64,000 nt of DNA from Sclerotinia nivalis (Eukaryota; Ascomycota; Leotiomycetes; Helotiales; Sclerotiniaceae). Below, in pieces: positions 47,255 through 59,686 of this stretch (position 1 is the stretch's first letter; each line of letters opens with the position of its first letter). The translations under genes were made by a program, and so were the position numbers. Below the pieces are notes generated by a model. The model had not been told where the DNA came from and did no database searches. It saw nothing but the letters and a program-made list of their open reading frames with translations. The stretch covers positions 682,001-746,000 of the forward strand of contig JAPEIS010000003.1 in assembly GCA_029531795.1 (NCBI GenBank), written 5' to 3'.

Positions 47255-47716
47255 ATGTTGCTTGACGACTTCCTGAATGAGCACTTGTTCCCCGCAACTT
47301 GGCAGGAAATATACAACGTCCATTTTAACGACACCAATAACTTTGCCTCTTATCACAACAATATGCAGATTTTGAGTATCGCAACCTTCCGAGAAACCAT
47401 CACAAGATGCTCCGCACCAAACAAACTTGCTCAAGTGCTGAAGTTACATGCATATAATGCAAGATACGACATTGATACTTGCAATTTAGTGGGGAAATCA
47501 ATCATGAACCCGCAATTCAACCGAGACTCTGCTCTAACAGTTGGTGATTTAGCAGAAGCCATTGGAGAAAAGTTCACGAACTATCACGAATGGCTTCAGA
47601 TCGGCATCGAGCTCAAAATCGACTTATCAAAGAGGAGTCTTGATAGATTATCAGAATACACGATCCAAATAGGCAGGTGTAAAGCTTACCAAGGAATTGA
47701 TAATGCACTTTTCTAG
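47255..47716 (+). CDS. Unknown small protein, 153 aa
   Basis: Open frame from ATG 47255 (start MLLDDFLNEHLFPATW). The product is soluble-looking, with no signal peptide and no domain I recognise. Composition is balanced and codon use is gene-like, so it may be real. It starts 371 bp from the OPT 2 start, in divergent orientation. A fragment of a larger broken gene or a single-species orphan are alternatives. Confidence 0.4.
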   Translation: MLLDDFLNEHLFPATWQEIYNVHFNDTNNFASYHNNMQILSIATFRETITRCSAPNKLAQVLKLHAYNARYDIDTCNLVGKSIMNPQFNRDSALTVGDLAEAIGEKFTNYHEWLQIGIELKIDLSKRSLDRLSEYTIQIGRCKAYQGIDNALF

Positions 47717-48052
47717 ATTCTCGACATTGGTGGCTGTTACACAGGACGAGACAGAGAATCATCATGGGCGAAGGCTTGAGGCATGGAAGCCGATTAAAGC
47801 CGTCTTAAAGCCATCTTGCTCGTGGTGACAGTCCTAATCGTCGTCGATTAGGTTCAGCGTGGTGTGGTATGCTTGGAACGTAACTCGCGTAGTGTATCGT
47901 GATGATCGGTAGGATATTCATTCGGATAAATAGGAGAAGAGAAAGCAGAGAAAGAAAATTGATGGAAGAAAGGCGAGCACCAACAGTTGCACTAAGTATC
48001 ACAAATCTCAGTCACGTGACTATGTATGAACAAGGCTCGGTATGACTCACAC
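47717..48052. other. Intergenic stretch with a small hairpin
   Basis: CCTAATCG (47833-47840) and CGATTAGG (47845-47852) form an 8-bp stem around TCGT. Nothing else seen. Confidence 0.4.
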
Positions 48053-48553
48053 CCTAGATAGGGGGGTTCTATCAGGATATATGTCCTCGATTCCCTATAC
48101 AATTTATTGATTGAAGGATTGCTTTGATTTTTATTTTTATTTTATGTTATTTTTGGATTTTCTTTGTATAAGGCGTTGGGTTTTGGTTCGGAAAGATTGA
48201 GTTTGTATAAACTTAAAAAAAAAAAAAAAATCTTTATATTAACAAAATCACATTAAAAAGCTCGATTGCGATGACGAAGGAGAGGAGATCAGGAATCGAG
48301 GGATCTAACTGTATTGTGGAGGACAGCTGAAATATCTACCCAAGGGATTAACTCAATACGCAACGGCAATCATGTAAACCCTGCTGAAGCATTTAGCATA
48401 TATAATACTAGTAAATTTAGATTAGCTAGTTAGAAACCCAGGGGCCTTCCTCCCCTGGCGTCCTTTGTCCCAATTGGGAATTTGAGGCCTGTGCTTCGCA
48501 CAGAGCCTCGGACGAAAAATATCACACACACACACACACACCTAGATAGGGGG
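48053..48553. mobile_element. Candidate retroposon with 13-bp target-site duplication
   Basis: The 13 bases CCTAGATAGGGGG occur at 48053-48065 and again at 48541-48553, flanking 475 bp with no ORF. Near the right end is a strong hairpin (48484-48509: GAGGCCTGTGC, loop TTC, GCACAGAGCCTC with one bulged A). It is followed by GGACGAAAAAT and an (AC)n microsatellite that abuts the second repeat. A 3' stem-loop plus simple-repeat tail between direct repeats is what a SINE or short LINE-derived insertion looks like. An internal run of 17 A (about 48212-48229) may be an older tail. No pol III boxes were identified, so the class is uncertain. Confidence 0.5.
48523..48540. repeat. (CA)n microsatellite
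   Basis: Nine CA dinucleotides in a row directly before the right-hand copy of the CCTAGATAGGGGG repeat. Confidence 0.85.
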
Positions 48554-51019
48554 ACTTGCGAGGCCTTGTTACATATTTCAGTATTTCATGTCGTATAATT
48601 GGTCACCTGCTTTTTTGATTGCATCCAGTAGCGAATCCGAAAGCTCCGGGACGTCGATGACATCACATCGATATCATGTTTGATTTCATACTTCACACTT
48701 GTTTGTGAAGAATTCATAGTTTCATATTATTGTCCCAACTATCAAAAGTATATCGTTGACTTAGCACCAATATAGACAGCAATGATGGGAGTAGCACGCG
48801 GCGTAATTCCTACACCCGCACTACAGTGAGGCATGTTGCACTTTTGGACACGCATTGGAGTGTATAACATCGAATTCTACACCACTCATATTATCGAATA
48901 TCATATTGAATATTACGTATCATTGGAATTATACAGAAATATTAGAATTCGAGGAATTCGATAAATTCTTTTCCGTAATAGGCAAAGTTGAAGTCATGTT
49001 TATTGGAATTCAATAGGTTTCAATGGAATGTAATTAGTTAACATTAATCAAAATTTAGCAGAAATTTACCGAATTCTAAGTGGTATAGGTTGAGGTGCTG
49101 CAGTAGATGCTACGATTTAAACATATTGCTGTAATATCAAGTCCTTCAATATCAGCCACCATAGTACTAATTCACACTATTCTCATCACTGGTAGACGTG
49201 TACAGTTGATTCTTGGAGATAGGAATTTGGGCAAGAGGTGAATTCATGTTATTCCGGATGATCAGTCTAGATGTGAACTTCCAATGTTTGAAATCAGTTT
49301 GTTCTTTAAAGTAACTTCAATATGGAAAATGATAGCGATAATTCCATTCGATCCGAGTAACCATCCCAATGAAATCCACAAAGAAAAGCAACCCCTCGAT
49401 ATTGAACTACTATTCAGACTATCACAATTCCTAGAAAACAGAAATGGACAAGTATCCCAATTCCGTACACAAACCATCCCTCAAGAAGTGTAAAAGAAAT
49501 CCTACAAACTCCACAACAGTAAATATCATTAATCTCTTACCATACGTACTTTGAAGTAGATCCATCCCATTATTCCTGAGGAATAGTCTTCTTAAAGAAA
49601 TACATTTACATTCCTGACAAAAATCCTCCAAAAAACAGATAATAAAGTACAAAAAATAATAACTGATCAAAAATTCCACAGAAGTATGTAAATAACCTTA
49701 CTAGCAATGAAATGAAAAGAACCCCAAGTACTCCACAACCCCATCCCATCATCTCCTCGCCAAAAATCTACAGCTACTCAACCACAAGCTCAAGCAGAAG
49801 TATACAACATCACAAAAAACCCCAAATCTCAAATCCCAAATTCCAAAAAAATCCACCCATACACTATAAACTATAAACTAAATTCCCAAACAACCGTAAA
49901 CCTCTTCACACAATATGAAATTTGTATCCCCGAGTAATTCACTCCAAAAAGAAAAAAAAAATTACTAGTACTCTCCTCCGAAGGCATATCGAAGCCCTTT
50001 TGTTGCCGCTATGGGTATTCAGAAGATCGGAGACCCGATACGGAAGCTGGGTTTGGATTTTTTTGAGATCGGGAGAGCGGGAGGAGATAGCGGGTTGTGG
50101 GTTGTATTTTGAGGTAGGGTAATTTGATGTAGGAGATGGATGGATGGATAGATTATAGAGGAAGAGGAAGAGGAGGAGGGAGGGAATGTGAGATGTTGAT
50201 TGTCTGTGGAGATGGGTATGATATATTGTACAGCCGGCTGTGTGATGTATTTGAGTCTGCTTTGTTGTATATATAGATGGGAATAGTTTACTGTGATCCG
50301 AGGTTTTATCATTTGTGAGTGTTTTTGCTGATTTTTTGGGGGGATTACAGTATAGAACTCTATAAAAACGATGAACATCTGTGGACTTCGATGAATTATT
50401 AGAGGCAAGACAGAGACTCTGGGTGATAATATGATGCTCATAGATCTAGTATCCAACTACAAATATCCCTCTCTACTACCAAGTGCTTCTGTAAATAAAC
50501 ACCTCCCTTTCATTACATATTATATCAATACATCACCCACATTGATAACCTCTCAAGAGAAAAAAGCGAAACCATGACCAGTATATCAATTATAAAAACA
50601 TGTATACCCAGATAATACAATAATGTGAAAGACTCTGTAGTTGAAAGTGAGAGTATCGGAACAACCTTTCCCTTTTAATCAATAATCAAATAGCACGTGG
50701 GAGCGGCTTGAATGAGAAATTATTGTCCTTCTTAGTTCGAAGACTGTCCCGTGTTTTGAAACAGAATTTTCTCTATTTATTTTGAACCTTTGATTTCAAT
50801 CCTCTTCCTGTACTTCCTTTCTCCTACAAGCAAGTTCTTCCATATCTTAGTTTTTCTTTTTTACAATTGCTCTTGCTAGGGAATACTTTTAGCAATATTT
50901 GTTCTCCTCGATCATTGTTTGCCTCATCAACTTGCTTGCACTTGCTTTTGCAATCTCCTTTCTTGCTCCTTTAAACCTCGCTTTTTACCTCACTCTTTAT
51001 CAGTCAAGCCTGCATCACA
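48554..51019. other. 2.5-kb gene-poor region
   Basis: AT-rich, with repeated GAATTC/GGAATT-like words around 48930-49080, a purine-rich tract at about 50157-50190, and pyrimidine-rich sequence before 51020 that is probably the promoter and leader of the dioxygenase gene. A 69-codon frame at 49284-49493 has no domain and is not called. Confidence 0.45.
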
Positions 51020-51987
51020 ATGGAGTCCTTGTATGTTGTCACTCGCGAGCAACATCTATTCTTCGAGGACCATGGTTACCTTGTTATCACCAATGGCTTC
51101 CCAAAGGAAGAGATTGAGAACCTTAAGGTCTTGACAAAAGCTGTCCATGACCTTCCACGAGTCAAGGAGCCTTGTGGTTATCTCCAATACGATGAGATCA
51201 ACAAAAAGGGCGAGCGTGTGCTCTGCAGAGTTGAGAATTTCGCAGAGGAAGTCGTTGGATTCAACTCATTGCTCCGTGGTAGGAAGCTTATCAGTATCGT
51301 CAGCCAATTGTCGAAAGCACACATGGTTTTGTTCAAAGACAAGTGTAAGTTATCTCTTCATGAAACTTTGAAAGTCTGCTAACTTGTTCAGTGAACTACA
51401 AGTTTGCTGGTTCTGGTGGATTTGCAGCCCACATCGATCGTGCTGGATATGGAACTTTTAGTAACCTTAAGCACTTGTCTATTGCTGTTGCAATTGACCC
51501 AGCCCACGCGGGAAACGGTGGTATGGAGGTAGTCCCGGGTAGCCACAAGATGGATATTCCAATCAGCAGCGACAAGACTCTCGAGAAGAGCTGGGTCGAA
51601 TCCCAACAATGGGTTCCAGTTGACCTCAAAGCTGGTAAGACACATCTCTTGATCTGAAGATACGGGCAAAAAACTAACAGAGTCCACACAGGCGATATGC
51701 TCATCTTCGGAACATCCTTCGCTCATAGAAGCGGTCCTAATAATAGTGCAAATGGTCGTCGAGTACTTTATGCGACATATAATCGAGCCGTAGATGGCGA
51801 TAACCACGATGCCTACTATTCGGAGCGCGCCAAGCGATACCCCTCTACTCACCACCGCATTCCCGGCGCCGATTACCGAGATGGTTCAAAAGACTATGCG
51901 TACGGCACTCCAATGCTCACCATCGAAGGACTGGTTGAGCCAACAACTGCAGGCAAGAAAGTCGGCGCAAAGGAATCTTCTGATTGA
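51020..51987 (+). CDS. PhyH-type Fe(II)/2-oxoglutarate dioxygenase, 287 aa, three exons
   Basis: Exons 51020-51344, 51392-51634 and 51692-51987 close the frame (288 codons). The double-stranded beta-helix fold of the phytanoyl-CoA dioxygenase family is indicated by the iron-binding triad H122-x-D124 (FAAHIDRAG) and H201 (TSFAHRSGPN), with the usual GNGGMEVVPGSHK loop between them. N-terminal FFEDHGYLVITNGF is the typical family start. Such enzymes hydroxylate small molecules; fungal members include secondary-metabolite tailoring enzymes and catabolic ones. The neighbours give no pathway hint. Confidence 0.9.
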
Positions 51988-53584
51988 TGTACCAATGACA
52001 GAGATGGAACCTAGTGTGATAGCGACGAAGTACAATGGTATTATAGAACGTTCTTCGGGATATAGATATCGTTCCTTTTGCCCATAATTATTTGCTTGGG
52101 TTTAAGAATCGTTTTAGCCAGCGTTTGCGTTCCCACTTGGGTGTGCTGATACTTTGCATATAGCCCCAATAATAATTCAAGATTTATATAACTAGAAGTT
52201 ACTTCAACATGGAAATGATTTGACTGTGAATTGATATGCTTGTTGAACGCAAAAAGTAGAAACATCTTGCAATTGCAATTGGCTTCTCATTGGCGGCGCA
52301 AAGACAAAGGATGCCACTTGACAATCTGAGTATGCATGCGATCCAATTGACAAAGAGCGAAGCATAAAAATACGATCGGTACATAATGATTTTCGTTGGG
52401 GATGCAAATTGTGGGGAGTGAAATCCTGAAAGTTGCTCGAAAACATTCTGACTAATTAGCGTGATCAGCCCTATGGGCTGAACCTTACAGCAGCATCTGT
52501 GCTCATTAATTTTAAACAACTCACCCCTCAATCCAATCACCCACCCCCTCATTTCGCTCAATATAGTAAAAGAAGACTCTCTAGAAATACTTCATTTCCT
52601 CACCTCAATATTTGAAGCTTCTACATACATCATTCAGACTACAGATTACATAACTACATACAAACCGCAGAATATTGTCCAACTATCCAAAGATTCCCTT
52701 TTCACAACAACCCTCGACCCAGCAATAACATAAATTCATGTAGCGACAGCAATTTCCCTTTCCAAGAAGCCCTATATCAGATTCGAACATAGATGAGGTA
52801 CGCAGGCTTATGAGTTTCGAGAATAGAATGAATAGGAAAGGCACATTTACTTCACAATAGTATTGCGAGGACCTAGATAGATAATTCAACGAGGGAATAC
52901 CGATGCTACTTTAATTTCTACTTCTACTTTTACTTCAACAATATCACTTTCAGGTAAAACGACCAAAGCCAGACTCAATCTTTCATAGACAAAATGCAGC
53001 GTAGAATTCCTCTTGTTCATTCGAATACCGGAAAACAAACCCTACTTCATTTCCCAATACTTCTCTTACTTTGCAAGATCTGATCATTACCATATAGGCT
53101 AATTTCGTCCTATAAAAATCGAAGGGAATAATAATGAGAATGAGTTTGATCCTGAGCAAATGTAAAAACCAGGCCTTCTTACATAGAGAAACATTGTTGT
53201 CTTTCCCAAAGATGGAATTGACAAGAACGCAAATAAAAAGGAAATCGAATTTGTTTAATTCGTATCAAGAACCAATAGATTATCTATGTATAATCAAAAG
53301 ACTACTTATCGTAGCAAGCAAGAGCTAACATGCACGTTTTGAATACCTCAACTATCCTGAAGGCCTCAATTGATTCGCTAACATGAAAAGATCTTCTTCA
53401 TCGATGAAAAGCAGTCGTCTGCATTGTCTAAAGCTAGCCTATCATCTCGAATTGTAGTCCCCAGAAATCTGAGAAGTATCTTCCAACCCTGTCATAATAA
53501 TTTGAAACCTCGATACTTCTTTAAAACCATTTCTTCAATTACTTAAAAGGTCTAATTTGGCTCCATAAAATCCTGTAAAATATA
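51988..53584. other. Intergenic region, no gene recognised
   Basis: About 1.6 kb of AT-rich sequence between the convergent dioxygenase and FunK1 kinase genes. Several 60-120-codon frames overlap each other on both strands without domains. Confidence 0.5.
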
Positions 53585-56047
53585 TTACATACCTGCCACC
53601 TCTTGATTCTTCCAAGTTTCGCAAAGGATTTTCGTCATGCTGGAGTACAAATCTGGATCCTCATTTTTCCATCTCTGACCGTTCGGGAATACCACCCTCC
53701 TTAATTTATTAACACATCGGACCAATGGTTGGTAGTATGGCGTAAAGTAAAGCTTTGCATATTTAAGGAAATCCTCTTCGCTGTTAATCATACCCGTCTT
53801 AATAAAGGCCAAAGAATCATATGATCCATAGTTCCAATATTCAAGGACAGTTGAGCCAACTTTCTTGTCTGGCCCATCGTAATGAATGCATATCCAAAAG
53901 AGTACCCAGAAGAACGTTTCAAGATCGTGCATATAGGAATGCAGATCACCCATAAGAATCCCTATAGCCATAAAAACTCTTGTGCCAGTCTTCCCCTTTG
54001 CGCCTGAGGAGCCCTTTCGATCCTCTTTGATAGCTAAATCAAGGTCGATCAAGAACGAAAACCACGAACGATTCTCTTTATCTTTATCTTCATTAATCAT
54101 CAGATTATTGATTGAGATATCTCTATGTAGGAAGCCAGCTTTGTGTAGAGATTCATGTCCTCCTATACAATCTGCTAATGCAATAAGCAGAGACTTTCGG
54201 GAGCTTGCTGTATAGATAGGTTTTCCATAATCACAAATAATAACTCGCCGATGTATCCGATTTGAGTGCTCTCTACTATTGATATTGATTAGAGATGCTG
54301 GAGGAGATGGTGAGGTGGATCGTTCGTTGGATAAGGATGCCTCATTATTGATATCGGCTGAAGATGCCAAGGAAGACCTTGGACGAGATCGCTTGCTGGG
54401 TGGCGGAGGTATAGGCGTGTTAGTTTGGCTCGATGATCGCTTCTTGTCAGTCCTGCCTGAAGGACCAATTGAACCTGTATTCTGAGAAACGACCGACTGT
54501 TTTCGCGGGTAGTTTGATGTCCGGGCTTTTGTGATGTCCAATCCCTTCCGAATATTCCCGATGATATCATCTTCCATACCAAGTATTCGGATAGTTTCGT
54601 GATGATAGTAGCGGCAAACATTAACCACATCCTTTTTAGTTGCTTCGCAAAGCAGCTCCCCTTCTTCATTACGCTCCGGGTATTGCCATGAATCCTTGAT
54701 AACAAAAGACATTGAAGAATTTTTTTCATGATGGGCTTTCCAGCATGTTGTTGCCCGACCAGCTATACAACGTGCCCGTATCATTAATTCGTCAATGATA
54801 AGACGCTCTTTCCGATTTTCCCGTTCAATCTCTATAAAACGTTGGTTATTTTCTGTTTTGATTGTAGAATCAAATCCAACCTCTTCCTCATTCATCCAGA
54901 GAAACCCAAGGATCGTGGATACAAAACGAAGACCTTTTTTATTGATATCAAATTTTTCTGATGCAATCCCACCAACTCGATCGAATTCCCATACCCTCAT
55001 AAAAGATCCGCAAAGTGTAAAGCCCAAAACAAAACGACGAGTATCTTGAGCAGCGAATACTTCTCTTGCATACTTCGCAATATCAGTCCATGCGTTTGAA
55101 CGTATATCGGCATCTGGATTGCTCTTAAGCTCTCCCGGTATGATGATTTCCGACCAATCGCATTCTGTACCTTCCAGAGTATGGTTCACAAAGCCGAAAT
55201 CCAACTTCCGGATTGAGTGCGGACTTGGAATTGGCTTTTCGGGCTTTGCTATAATCCTTCGTGTTTGAATCGATCTGTAGCCCTGTGCGAATGCTGCCAG
55301 CTTCTCGATGAATTTTGTTAACCATTTAATAACAGCCTTCTCCTTTGCATCGCTAGGCCATCCAGCCCATCCTTCACAGAAATATGGATCAGTTCCTGCC
55401 TTGCATTTCTCAAAAAAGGCTCGAGAAGTTGTTTCAAGCTTTTCCACATTTCCAAAAAACTTTTCCCAAATTTGGGGAACATCAACATGTATCTTGTCAA
55501 GTTCAATATTAAGTAGGCGATCAACATCTCCTCGATGCTCAGAAGAATTCACTACGCTACTTGTAATATGAGTGTTTGGTGTTTGCTGAAGGGCGGACAC
55601 AATCGTTCGTAAAGGTGGAGTGTATTCGGTAAGAGCATTGTAACCCTCCTCCCAGATCTCTTGATCAGGTTTGTTGAAAAGGACCGCATTCAGAAGAGGT
55701 TTAATACGATTGCAATCGAAGCTCTTGGAATGGACGCGGGAATAGGCTCCCGCCAGATCGTGACGCAGATCTTCATTACTTATTCTTGAAGGTAGTAGTT
55801 CGGATGCTTTGTGAGATACTAACACCCAAAGAAGTTTGGAAGAGAACCGACGAAGATCTAGATAGCAATTAGAACAGGCAATAGTTAAAGCTCAGATTGT
55901 TAATATAGTACCTTCATTGTTAATGGTATCAAGGGACTGAGAGGTACCAAATGATTTACGAAATAATGTACGGAAGTCATCCAACTGTTCATGGATCGGG
56001 TTCTCTTGTATGATATTCATCTCCACTTCCAAAGTGGACTGAACCAT
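53585..56047 (-). CDS. FunK1-type protein kinase, 802 aa, two exons
   Basis: Exon 1 is 56047-55912 and exon 2 is 55857-53585, joined across a 54-bp intron (GTACTA...CTATCTAG) to give NNEDLRRFSSKLLWVL. The family is the fungal-specific FunK1 group. The N-terminal domain has IIIPGELKS and FVLGFTLCGSFMRVWEFDR; a central Ser/Pro/Arg-rich insert (PPPPSKRSRPRSS) looks disordered. The catalytic loop is HRDISINNLM (His near residue 623), and the metal-binding DFG is replaced by the family's DLD (FLIDLDLAI). The end has FFWVLFWICIHYDGP. FunK1 kinases are expanded in mushrooms and some ascomycetes; substrates are unknown. The first 45 residues come from the upstream exon, since the long frame alone opens at GTG. 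Confidence 0.9.
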
Positions 56048-58270
56048 TGTATTGTATCGTGATAGTAATGTTTTGAGGTATTGGTGTTTTGAAGGCTTTC
56101 TTTTAACAGATATTGATAGAAGTTATCAATAAAACAAACAGAGGGAGATCAATGTTTGCCATACAAAACATGGTAATGAATGGAAAACAAAAGGAAATGT
56201 ACGATCCATAAGACCCTTACTCAATCAAGTAACATCCCATCCAACATCCGACATTCCGAACCACCGATATACCGATATACCAATATTCTTTCCAAATAAT
56301 CAGAATTGAAGGACTTTTAGGTTACATGAACACAGCCTCTATGTCTGTTTCATAAGAAATACCATTTTAATAAGACATGTAATCTTACAACCTATTTCAT
56401 TCAGGAGCACTTCACTCCATTGGCAGATACGAGAATATAACTTTGAGTGGAAGACAACAAGTATGGGAGCTACTAACTACCCTGTGTGTGTGATGCAAGG
56501 GAAGCCACACTTGTCATTTCACACAAACTTGGTAATTTTTGGTTGTGTTCCATTACTTCCTTCTCATTGAATCTCACTAGTCTTTGTTGTATATCTCTAC
56601 GTCTATTAGACATGAACATATAGAAGTAAAAAGCAATTGCTATGGCTAGCTTTATGATAAGCAATTAACATATATGCATAAAAGAGTTCACCCACTAGCT
56701 GAACACCCGTTGATTGAATGTCTAAGCCTAATTAAGCGATATATCAACAGAATTCTATTGTGAGGGTATTTTCGAATTGAGTATAAATTATTGAGCCCTA
56801 AATATAGTAGAATGATGATCTAATTATATTAGATTATTCAGTTGACCGGTGAACTCTGGTATGCAGTTCGATGTGAGTTGGATGTGAGTTGGATGTGAGT
56901 TCGATGTGAGTTCGATGTTAGTTCCATATCTGGCTAAATCATATCAACTTGGATAAGGGTAATTTGCTTGTTATGCTCAATGTTTACTTACAAGCTTCAC
57001 TGGTAATGAATGTCTGCCTACTAGCAAACATTCTTGCTGCTGCGAGTTGCTTTTCAGTGTACCCTGCAACGTTGGAAAATACCACCTTATGGATAAGACA
57101 ATAAGGTTATGAATTTATGATTAGATGAATCACAAAAGTGAATTGAAATTTCTAATCCATTTTGTTGATTCTTCCATCCGATATAGGAAATAATAAATAA
57201 CCTTAATTCAAAAGGGTTTAGCATACAAGTCATCAGGTTTCTACCATAGGGCTGATTAGATTACTCACTCGTACCTTATTCTCAGCTTGGGTAGCCCCAC
57301 CAGAAGCTCAGAAGCGATAAAATCGAGTTCGCTAAGATCATCATCACCCATCATCACCATCATCCAACCACCAAACAACATCCCGAAGAACTGAATGGCT
57401 CCTCCAGGAATTAGCACATAACCTTATCGTGAGCTTAAAGTATCAAAGCCAAATCTTATGATATTTATACCGGCGAAACCAGTCACCCCTGCTATAGGCA
57501 TTTAACCCGCCACTGCCATGAAAGAAATAGTACTCAGGTTTTGGGGTTCTTGATCATCCATCTATACGGCATGATATGGTTTTAAAACATGATTCTGATG
57601 CCTTAATGAATTCCTGTCATTCTATCCACATCTATGGCTGCTTTCCCTCGAGTCAATAGGAACCGAGTCGTTGATGGACTCTCGGAAAGTAATATCCATT
57701 GGGAAAAGCTTTCCAATAATTGTTGATCAAGTGATATATCTATTCATTAATGTATATTTACAATTGTTCTGTTATATTTGGTGGGTGTATGAAGCTCTTT
57801 CTCATCGTCCATCACTACTGATTGGATTGTCAAATTCTCAATTGTCTTACAATTTCCATTATCAAATTTTGGAGTCCTCCTTGCAAATTTCACATTCCTC
57901 AGTTTCTTGGCTGTATTTTCAGATTCATTACTAATGATGATTTGATCAATTGTAAATACTTCCATTTATCGTGTATATATAAGTCGCACAAAAGCATCAT
58001 AATTCTTTCTTGTCCTGCTGAATATTACAAAGGCATATCCGAAAATGATCCAATTCCGGTTTGATCTTTATTATTAACAATGATTTGATTTTTCTAGTTC
58101 CTTTTATGAAGGATTTGTGTATCATAACAAAGACTTCATGTCCAAACCTTGTCTTGTAGAAAATTTCATATTTGAAATTCAAGTATTATAATGTTGAAAA
58201 CTTATTCAACTCTTGTCCCTACACTTCTTCTCCTGAAATTTATGATCTTATATCGCACAATTAAGTAAAA
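56048..58270. other. 2.2-kb AT-rich gene-poor region
   Basis: No gene recognised. Contains the 11-bp minisatellite at 56870-56924. Open frames at 56473-56664 and 57671-58182 are short, in conflicting frames, and without domains. Confidence 0.5.
56870..56924. repeat. 11-bp minisatellite, five copies
   Basis: Five tandem copies of GATGTGAGTT(G/C), the last with one change (GATGTTAGTTC). It lies in non-coding DNA. Confidence 0.85.
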
Positions 58271-59686
58271 ATGGTAGAGCAAGTAATAGATCCAGCTAAA
58301 CCTATCTTATCAATTAAAGATCGAGAAACAATTCTCCAAGGTCATAAGCAAACATATGCAGAGCCAAACAGCGCAGCTCTAAAAGTTCTCGATTCAGAAA
58401 TTGAGGGTATTGGAACACCTGCGGGACCTACAGGAGATCAAAGAGATACCAATCTCCTTCCATTCAAACCTTTGACCATACAGGATCTTCAAAACTTTCG
58501 ACACTGGTGCGGGCCGATTTCGGGTTTGGAAGACAAAGCTGAATACACTGAAGCAATCGGTGCGAGCATTCTTAAAGTAACAGATGCCTATATTCGTCAA
58601 ATATGCCTATTTGTAAATAGTCATTCACCAATCCGGAATCGTCGCGATGATTATCCAACCATGGCCTATTTACCCCACGATTTCTGGAATCCGCCGACGG
58701 ACCCTCCTTTAGAAGCTTACATAGAAGAGAGAGCGGAATACATAAGGACGACAGCACGTCTCCCGCCTCAACGGATTAGTGCTCTCACTCACTTGTTCAT
58801 TCATATTACACAATCTCCGAAGAACCTCGGTGTCAAACCAGAGAGTGCCTTGATGGTAATAACGCCCAGGGCGGCGACGATAGAGTACTTTGATCAAATG
58901 GACCATCCTGACAAACATCACCGAATAGGAGATATCATGAGTGTGATTTCTCGCGTGGATCCCACGCGCCATGGAACATGGTTAGAACTCGCCGATTGGA
59001 AATGTAGAGCTGGACAATCAGGTGGACAATTGGAAATCCTTGATCTACCGCCGGAAAAAAAGAGAGCAAGTCAGATTTGGGTGTGCACGAATGCTCTAGG
59101 CCAGGCCTTTGGTCATGATGTTCAAATGTTCTATCCTCTTAAGCCTATGGAAACCATGGGATTCGGTACATATGATTTTTTAATGTGGAGGAAAGCAATG
59201 GTCATTGTCATCGATTTGTACCGCGGGTATTTCTCAAATGTGATTGGTGACCCGCAGTATAAACCAAGGGTGAAGATAATGTTTGGTCATCGTATATATA
59301 AGGAAGGGGAAAACTACTCTTGGCTGGATAATCCACGACAGCGGAGGAATGGTTCGCCGTGGCTACATTTCTCAGAGAAGGTCTACAGGAGACTTTTACC
59401 TAGAGAGTTGGCGCAGTGGAATGCGTCGAATGTTTGGCGGAATCTTGATGAGGAGGGATTGTACAAAAAAGCCATTGAGAGAATGCGACACCACACTAGG
59501 GAGGGTAGATATGATGGTGCACCTCAAGGAGCAGAGTTGGGGGAATTTGGAGAGAAGATGAAGGGGACGAGGGCGAGGAAATTGAGAATGTGGTTGGAAG
59601 ATACGGATATCAATGAGGGAAAAAGGATAGATCGTTATCATAGTCCTGATGATTCGGTCGGGTGGAGTGTGGGTGGGAGGATGTAG
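58271..59686 (+). CDS. Unknown protein, 471 aa, single exon
   Basis: Starts at ATG 58271 in a favourable context (AAAAATGG). No signal peptide or membrane segment. I do not recognise a family. The middle part has HLFIHITQSPKNLG, then a block that looks like a buried strand with acidic ends (ALMVITPRAATIEYFDQMD), TWLELADWKC, and SQIWVCTNALGQAFGHDVQM. The order His, Asp, Gln/Cys is faintly reminiscent of C48-type (Ulp1-like) cysteine peptidases, but the spacing is not convincing. The C-terminal third is Trp/Arg-rich and basic (RQRRNGSPWLHFSEK; KMKGTRARKLRMW). Full-length and gene-like, so likely functional. Confidence 0.7.
   Translation: MVEQVIDPAKPILSIKDRETILQGHKQTYAEPNSAALKVLDSEIEGIGTPAGPTGDQRDTNLLPFKPLTIQDLQNFRHWCGPISGLEDKAEYTEAIGASILKVTDAYIRQICLFVNSHSPIRNRRDDYPTMAYLPHDFWNPPTDPPLEAYIEERAEYIRTTARLPPQRISALTHLFIHITQSPKNLGVKPESALMVITPRAATIEYFDQMDHPDKHHRIGDIMSVISRVDPTRHGTWLELADWKCRAGQSGGQLEILDLPPEKKRASQIWVCTNALGQAFGHDVQMFYPLKPMETMGFGTYDFLMWRKAMVIVIDLYRGYFSNVIGDPQYKPRVKIMFGHRIYKEGENYSWLDNPRQRRNGSPWLHFSEKVYRRLLPRELAQWNASNVWRNLDEEGLYKKAIERMRHHTREGRYDGAPQGAELGEFGEKMKGTRARKLRMWLEDTDINEGKRIDRYHSPDDSVGWSVGGRM

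Noticed and set aside
48053..48553. Direct repeats as LTRs of a retrotransposon
   Set aside because: The repeated part is only 13 bp, far too short for an LTR, and there is no TG...CA boundary or primer-binding site.
53585..55825. FunK1 kinase as a single-exon 746-residue protein
   Set aside because: That frame opens at GTG; a spliced upstream exon with a good ATG extends it to 802 residues.
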